From IMG/VR virus record IMGVR_UViG_3300047388_000242, positions 1-32,782 of that record: DNA of 32,782 nucleotides, one strand, 5' to 3'. Each line of letters opens with the position of its first letter. Within the stretch, counting starts at the first letter, position 1. Both the position numbers and the translations under genes were made by a program. The stretch is from a virus. Positions 28,776-32,782 of this stretch are shown here, piece by piece. The notes beneath the pieces are model-generated. The model saw only the letters and a list, made by a program, of their open reading frames with translations. It had not been told where the DNA came from and made no database searches.

Positions 28776-30704
28776 TCACCATCCCACTGCGGTTATGGTT
28801 TGAACCATCGAAGCCCGGGTCATGGCCCACGTGACGTAGAGCGAGAGCCTGATCGCAATGCTGTCGGTCTGGAACAGCGATCGCATCGGGACGGCCAGCA
28901 CGCCGGAACCCTGGGCACCGCTGCCGAGAGCCAGCGGGGTGGTATCCTCTTCATGCAAGGTGGCTTCATTGGACACCGCAAAACGCGGCGTGTCTCCTGT
29001 CGCAGTGGCGAACCATTCGGCGTCGACCGCGATCACCTGCCCCACCGGGACAGTTCTGGACGACACGATCCGTGTAATGCCGAACTTGGCCGCGGCCTGC
29101 GCCAGGCCGTCGAACACGAAATCGCCGGTCGTGGTCGTTGCCATGGTCAGGGAACGGGCCTGCGCCGGATTGACCATCAACACGATCTTGCCGCCGCCGC
29201 CGACCGCCTCCATCGGTTTGATCAGGGAATTGAGATCATCAATGATCTTCTGCACCGTCGTCGCCGCCACCGATGCCGTGACCGGCGTCACGCCGTTGAG
29301 CAGGCCGGCGGGCCGACTGGCCGAAGCCGCGACGTTGTCGATCAGGAAACCGTCGAGCGATTCCTGGGTGTCGTCCGTCATGGCCTTTTGCAGGATGCCC
29401 TGGATCGCAGGGGTCGAGTAAAACGCCATCTCCTCCGTGAAGGTCGTAATGACCGCCATCTTGGTCGGCGTCATCGTGATCGGCGCCAGCGAGATCTTCT
29501 TGACCGGCTTGGGCGAACCCTCGCCGACCCACGCGCCCGCCGCTTTCGAGGTATTGGTGCGCGTCGGGATCTTGACCACGCCGTTGGAACCGAAGTCGAT
29601 CCGCATGCCGGTTTCCGACAATGGCCCATAGAGCGAATTGGCGATCAGGCGATCAAGAAAACCGCCATAGGCGATCTGCACCAGTTCAGCGGCATAGCCG
29701 GCGGTGCCGGTCATGGCCGGATTGACGGCGGCGCGCAACACGATCTGCGTGCCCTCGTCATTGCCGTACAGGTTGCGCAGCACCTGATCGGGGGACGTCT
29801 GCGACGCAAACGAGCGCAGCGCCACCACCATGGCCCGCCAGGCGTACTCGGCCGGCTCGATTTTTTTCTTTGGCAGACTGAATGTCGGAGAGCTCGGCGC
29901 AATAATCTCTTGCGCCGGTTGTGCTGATGGTGGCGTGCCGATCCGCACGCTGAGCGCCTTTTCCTGCTTTTCGAGCACTTCAAGTGCTGCCTGTTCGGCC
30001 CCGATCAGGTCGGGCAGTTCCTCGGACGATCTGGTTTCCTCGTCGCTGAGATCATCCTTGTTGGTCAGTTCGCTGAGTTGATCACGCAGGCCGACAATCC
30101 TTTTCTGGGCGGCCTGTATCTTCTGTGAAAGCGTCATCATATGAGTCGCGCCTCTGGGCACGAGGGATCTGGCAGGCTTGCCGGTGTTAGCCACGGAGCT
30201 TCGTTCGGTCTTGTCGAATATCTCCGTGACAAATTCAGATGGCAGATGCAGCGACCTGGCGACCGCCAGCGCATTGGGATTGGCCGGCACCGGCACCAAC
30301 GAGCATTCCAGCAACTCGCTCTTGGTAAAGCGCCACGGCCCGAATTCCTTGCTGGCGTCCTTGCTCAGCGGCTGACGCTCGATCGGCGCGAAGCCGACCG
30401 ACACCGTGCGAAGGATGCCTTCACGCACCAGATCGCGGATATATTGCGCAAAAGGCCACTTGTCGGAACTGGTCCAGGCGATGCGGCCTAACAACTGGTT
30501 GCCGACCTGGCGGATATCGGTCCAGCTGCCGACGATCTGATTGCTGTTGTGGTTGAACAAGGCCGGCGGCGGCGACTTGATCCGGTCGAGTTGCCAACCC
30601 GATGGCTCGACCACGTCGCCCATGCGGTCGACCGAGTTGTCCGACATGATGAATTCATCGGGCTCGCCGCCGGGAGGCGGTGCCGATATCACGGCCTTGC
30701 GCAT
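28776..30704 (-). CDS. Prohead protease fused to HK97-type major capsid protein
   Basis: A 642-aa single chain. Residues 1-165 are the HK97 prohead protease (U35-like) with probable catalytic H52 (LFNHNSN) and S102 (RTVSVGF). Residues about 189-260 are a coiled-coil delta/scaffold region (MMTLSQKIQAAQKRIVGLRD). Residues about 285-642 are the HK97-fold capsid (LVQIAYGGFLDRLIANSLYG; GAWVGEGSPKPVKKI; VPMRSLFQTDSIAIRLSLYV). An internal ATG-ATG at 30140, with AGAGG upstream, might also start a protease-free capsid. The fusion would release protease in cis during maturation. Confidence 0.92.
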   Translation of the reverse strand: MRKAVISAPPPGGEPDEFIMSDNSVDRMGDVVEPSGWQLDRIKSPPPALFNHNSNQIVGSWTDIRQVGNQLLGRIAWTSSDKWPFAQYIRDLVREGILRTVSVGFAPIERQPLSKDASKEFGPWRFTKSELLECSLVPVPANPNALAVARSLHLPSEFVTEIFDKTERSSVANTGKPARSLVPRGATHMMTLSQKIQAAQKRIVGLRDQLSELTNKDDLSDEETRSSEELPDLIGAEQAALEVLEKQEKALSVRIGTPPSAQPAQEIIAPSSPTFSLPKKKIEPAEYAWRAMVVALRSFASQTSPDQVLRNLYGNDEGTQIVLRAAVNPAMTGTAGYAAELVQIAYGGFLDRLIANSLYGPLSETGMRIDFGSNGVVKIPTRTNTSKAAGAWVGEGSPKPVKKISLAPITMTPTKMAVITTFTEEMAFYSTPAIQGILQKAMTDDTQESLDGFLIDNVAASASRPAGLLNGVTPVTASVAATTVQKIIDDLNSLIKPMEAVGGGGKIVLMVNPAQARSLTMATTTTGDFVFDGLAQAAAKFGITRIVSSRTVPVGQVIAVDAEWFATATGDTPRFAVSNEATLHEEDTTPLALGSGAQGSGVLAVPMRSLFQTDSIAIRLSLYVTWAMTRASMVQTITAVGW

Positions 30705-30719
30705 GTGGTGTTCCCTGGT

Positions 30720-32405
30720 TCAGCCGATCATTCCGGTGATATCGAGGACGCTCTTGCGGTCCCTCGACTTCAGCCCGCACAGCATCGCCAGCGCGACTGC
30801 GCCATCGATGCGAAACCGCGCCTTGTCCTTGTCGATCTTCCTGTTGCCGGCCGGGTCCATCCGAACCACGGCGTTGGCGATATTCCAGGTCAGCGCCGGA
30901 TTATTCGGGTGCTCCAGGGTTCGCTCCACCACCTCACGCTCCAGCGCACTGATGGCAGGCCCCATCGAGACAAAACCCTGTCCCCACGGCACAATTCGCA
31001 AACCACTGCCGCGCTTGTCACCACCCTTGTCTTCCCAGGTAGCAAAGGCCAGCTCATCGAATACCCGCAGCAGATCCGAGATGGCGTAACGATCATAAGC
31101 CAGTCCCAGCACATTATAGGTCTGGTAGATCTCGATGATCTGACTGGCGACCGCGGCCATGCTGATTGACCTCCCCGGCGACGCCAATAAATGTCCCTCC
31201 CGAACCCACTGCGTATAGCGGTCGCTGGCCGAGCCGAAATCCCTGTTGCCGTGTTCTTTCAGCCGATCCTCGGGTTTCCAGAGATAAGCCTTGACCCGCG
31301 TCTTCTCGCCCGCCGAGCCCATCAGCAGCGCCGTCAGGTCGACCACGTTGGACAAATCCAGGGCGAGATAAACGTCTTCGCCAGGCTGAAATGCTGCGGC
31401 TCCAGCGCATGCCATCCACTCCTTGCGCGAGATCATCGAGGAAACCGGCGCGACCCGCTGGTTCAGATACAGGTTGCGGAATTTCGGTTCTTCCGCCGGC
31501 AAACGCTCTGCCTTGTCGGCAATGGCCCGCAAGTCGGCCAGGCTTCTGAAATCGCCGAGCGCCGGATTGGCCTGCTTCCAAACCCGCGAGTCGAAAATGT
31601 CCCTGGTGTCCTCCGGCACTTCGTAAAGATGGCATACGATGCGCGGGTCGTTGGCGTGCAGGCCGTCGTCTATCAGCTTGCTCAGGATATGTTCCGGGTC
31701 GTTGCTCTGCGTCGAGATCACAACAAACAGCGGATCGGCGCGCGCACCGAACGAGGTATCGAGAACGTCGTACAGTTCCCGGCTCCTGGCCTGCGCCAGT
31801 TCGTCGTACACCACGAACGTCGGATTGAGCCCGTGCTTGGTGCCAGACTCGCTCGACACCGCGCGATAGAACGAACCGTTCGAATAGCACGCGATCGTCT
31901 TGGTCGAGTCGATGCAACGCAACACCTCGCTTAACTCGCTGTCGGCCCGCACGATCTGCGCCGCAACCTTGTAGACGATCGAGGCCTGCTCGCGATCGTT
32001 CGCCGCCGAATAAACCTCGCCGTTCTCGCAAGCCTCCGGCCCGATCAGATGCACCAGCGCCAGCGCCGCAATCAGCGCTGATTTGCCGTTCTTGCGCGCC
32101 ACGGACAGGATCGCCCGCCGAACCGAGCGCTGCCCTGTCTCGGCATCGTGCGGCTCGTAGATGTCCCGAATGAACCGCTTCTGCCAATCGCGCAGGATGA
32201 ACCGACTACCCTGGCCTATTCCAGACGGGACGGTAAGTTGTTCGATAAAGGCAATGACCCGGTCTGCCCGATCAGGCCGGCGAACCTGGACCGCTTTTGT
32301 TTGGCGCCGGGAAGCCTTAATGCCATCCGGCTTCTTGGATCGAGGCCGAGCCGATCGCCCAGACTTGCCATGATCATCGCCTGCTTGTTCATTAATCCTA
32401 CCCAT
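30720..32405 (-). CDS. terL: Terminase large subunit
   Basis: A 561-aa packaging ATPase-nuclease of the HK97 type. Walker A-like SVARKNGKSA is at 101-110, Walker B FVVYDE at 197-202, motif III STQS at 231-234, and the nuclease acidic residues D350 (LALDLS) and D534 (FRIDGAVALAM). The only in-frame start upstream of the conserved DRVIAFIEQL region is the ATG at 32405, giving a 190-bp overlap with the small subunit in another frame; there is no good RBS, so translation may depend on coupling to terS. Confidence 0.94.
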   Translation of the reverse strand: MGRINEQAGDDHGKSGRSARPRSKKPDGIKASRRQTKAVQVRRPDRADRVIAFIEQLTVPSGIGQGSRFILRDWQKRFIRDIYEPHDAETGQRSVRRAILSVARKNGKSALIAALALVHLIGPEACENGEVYSAANDREQASIVYKVAAQIVRADSELSEVLRCIDSTKTIACYSNGSFYRAVSSESGTKHGLNPTFVVYDELAQARSRELYDVLDTSFGARADPLFVVISTQSNDPEHILSKLIDDGLHANDPRIVCHLYEVPEDTRDIFDSRVWKQANPALGDFRSLADLRAIADKAERLPAEEPKFRNLYLNQRVAPVSSMISRKEWMACAGAAAFQPGEDVYLALDLSNVVDLTALLMGSAGEKTRVKAYLWKPEDRLKEHGNRDFGSASDRYTQWVREGHLLASPGRSISMAAVASQIIEIYQTYNVLGLAYDRYAISDLLRVFDELAFATWEDKGGDKRGSGLRIVPWGQGFVSMGPAISALEREVVERTLEHPNNPALTWNIANAVVRMDPAGNRKIDKDKARFRIDGAVALAMLCGLKSRDRKSVLDITGMIG

Positions 32406-32716
32406 GGGCTTAATGCCAATGCTCCAAATTCGTTGACCTTGTAGACAGCCTCAAAGTCCGGTGAACTGATTTTCAGCGCAGCGATTTTATGCAGCGCCCA
32501 TGCCATTCCGAACGCCGCTAACAGAAAACTGTCCAGCCTTGAATAGACCCTGGTCGGCATCGACTGCTTGATGACCTCGATGCACCCCTGTGCATCGTCC
32601 ATCAGATGTTCGGCCACGAACGGTTCGCCAAACGCCTCGATGCCGCTCTCTTCGATAATCTGTTTGCCGCGATTGCCTTCGAGGATCTTGATCGCTGTCG
32701 GCTTCGCCGTCCTCAT
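32216..32716 (-). CDS. terS: Terminase small subunit, P27 family
   Basis: A 166-aa DNA-recognition subunit. It begins MRTAKPTAIKILEGNRGKQ, like P27-type small terminases, and ends with the family signature LGLDPRSRMALRLPGAKQKR followed by FAGLIG. The start at 32716 has AGAGAG 7-8 nt upstream and is preferred over an in-frame ATG at 32755. It should bind near cos and present DNA to the large subunit. Its last 190 bp also encode the start of the large subunit in another frame. Confidence 0.88.
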   Translation of the reverse strand: MRTAKPTAIKILEGNRGKQIIEESGIEAFGEPFVAEHLMDDAQGCIEVIKQSMPTRVYSRLDSFLLAAFGMAWALHKIAALKISSPDFEAVYKVNEFGALALSPWVGLMNKQAMIMASLGDRLGLDPRSRMALRLPGAKQKRSRFAGLIGQTGSLPLSNNLPSRLE

Positions 32717-32782
32717 GTGAAAACTCTCTCTGGTCACGCAACCGGACCCCCTCATTGCCTGTGTCGGCGTCTAAAATGGAGG
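32717..32782. other. Putative cos/packaging junction, right part
   Basis: Short non-coding end upstream of the small terminase, ending CTAAAATGGAGG. Joined to position 1 it completes a roughly 109-bp interval between the HNH and small-terminase genes. The small terminase would be expected to bind here. No tRNA, second hairpin or obvious long repeat is seen in these 66 bp. Confidence 0.4.

Noticed and set aside
28731-29927. 398-codon plus-strand open frame
   Set aside because: Antisense to the protease-capsid gene, composition RHR/GRRH-rich, no recognisable motif.
31114-32187. 357-codon minus-strand open frame
   Set aside because: Alternate frame of the large terminase; the terminase frame carries all the motifs.
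1-32782. tRNA or rRNA genes
   Set aside because: No cloverleaf-like segment with a TTCGANNC arm and matching acceptor stem was noticed in the intergenic regions; a tRNA-scanning program would settle this.

Overview
The window reads as an essentially complete temperate siphovirus (HK97-like head, long non-contractile tail) of about 32.8 kb. The host is probably an alphaproteobacterium, most likely of the Rhizobiales/Bradyrhizobium type. The evidence is high GC content with tightly overlapping ATGA/TGATG gene junctions, a GcrA-type regulator (an alphaproteobacterial family), a tail tip built from DUF2460 and DUF2163 proteins as in rhizobial and Rhodobacter GTA-like phages, and a short gene directly before the integrase, a layout common in Rhizobiales prophages. 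The taxon is inferred from families, not from a search.

The two ends appear to belong together. An HNH endonuclease gene ends at position 44 reading leftward, and the small terminase gene starts at 32716, also reading leftward. In HK97-type phages these two genes flank cos. Joining the ends leaves about 109 bp between them, with C-rich tracts and a small hairpin, so the window is probably one unit genome opened at or near cos.

Layout, with most genes on the minus strand: (1) 1-500, HNH endonuclease and a small basic protein. (2) 611-919, a lone plus-strand membrane-protein gene, possibly a cargo (moron) gene. (3) 10188 down to 1130, an early leftward operon: YqaJ-type exonuclease, a 75-aa protein, a RecT annealing protein, a 95-aa protein and the integrase; then a terminator and a probable attP region; then a 15-residue-repeat protein, a hypothetical, a DUF1376 replication-type protein that contains iterons, a DNA methyltransferase, and a run of small Cys-rich or coiled-coil proteins. 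(4) 10189-10553, a control region with a good rightward promoter and operator-like repeats. (5) 10554-11568, three overlapping plus-strand genes led by a GcrA homologue. (6) 32716 down to 11573, the late operon: small and large terminase, protease-capsid fusion, portal, collagen-like protein, head-tail connectors, tail terminator, tail tube, tail chaperones with a -1 frameshift, tape measure, DUF2460, DUF2163, a central tail protein with a C-terminal LamG-like domain, further tail surface proteins, small membrane proteins and a GH24 endolysin.

The strongest non-gene signals are these. Seven CGTTTGCT iterons at 11-12 bp spacing lie inside the DUF1376 gene beside an AT-rich stretch (a probable origin). 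A canonical A_AAT_TTC slippery heptamer in the correct phase fuses the two tail chaperone frames. TGTCTAAC elements repeat on both sides of the integrase stop (probable integrase sites). A cos-like junction joins the ends. The small-gene zone 2290-3500 contains duplicated gene tails and a truncated cytosine-methyltransferase N-terminus. No CI/Cro-type repressor was recognised, so the GcrA homologue and its control region are the main regulatory candidates.
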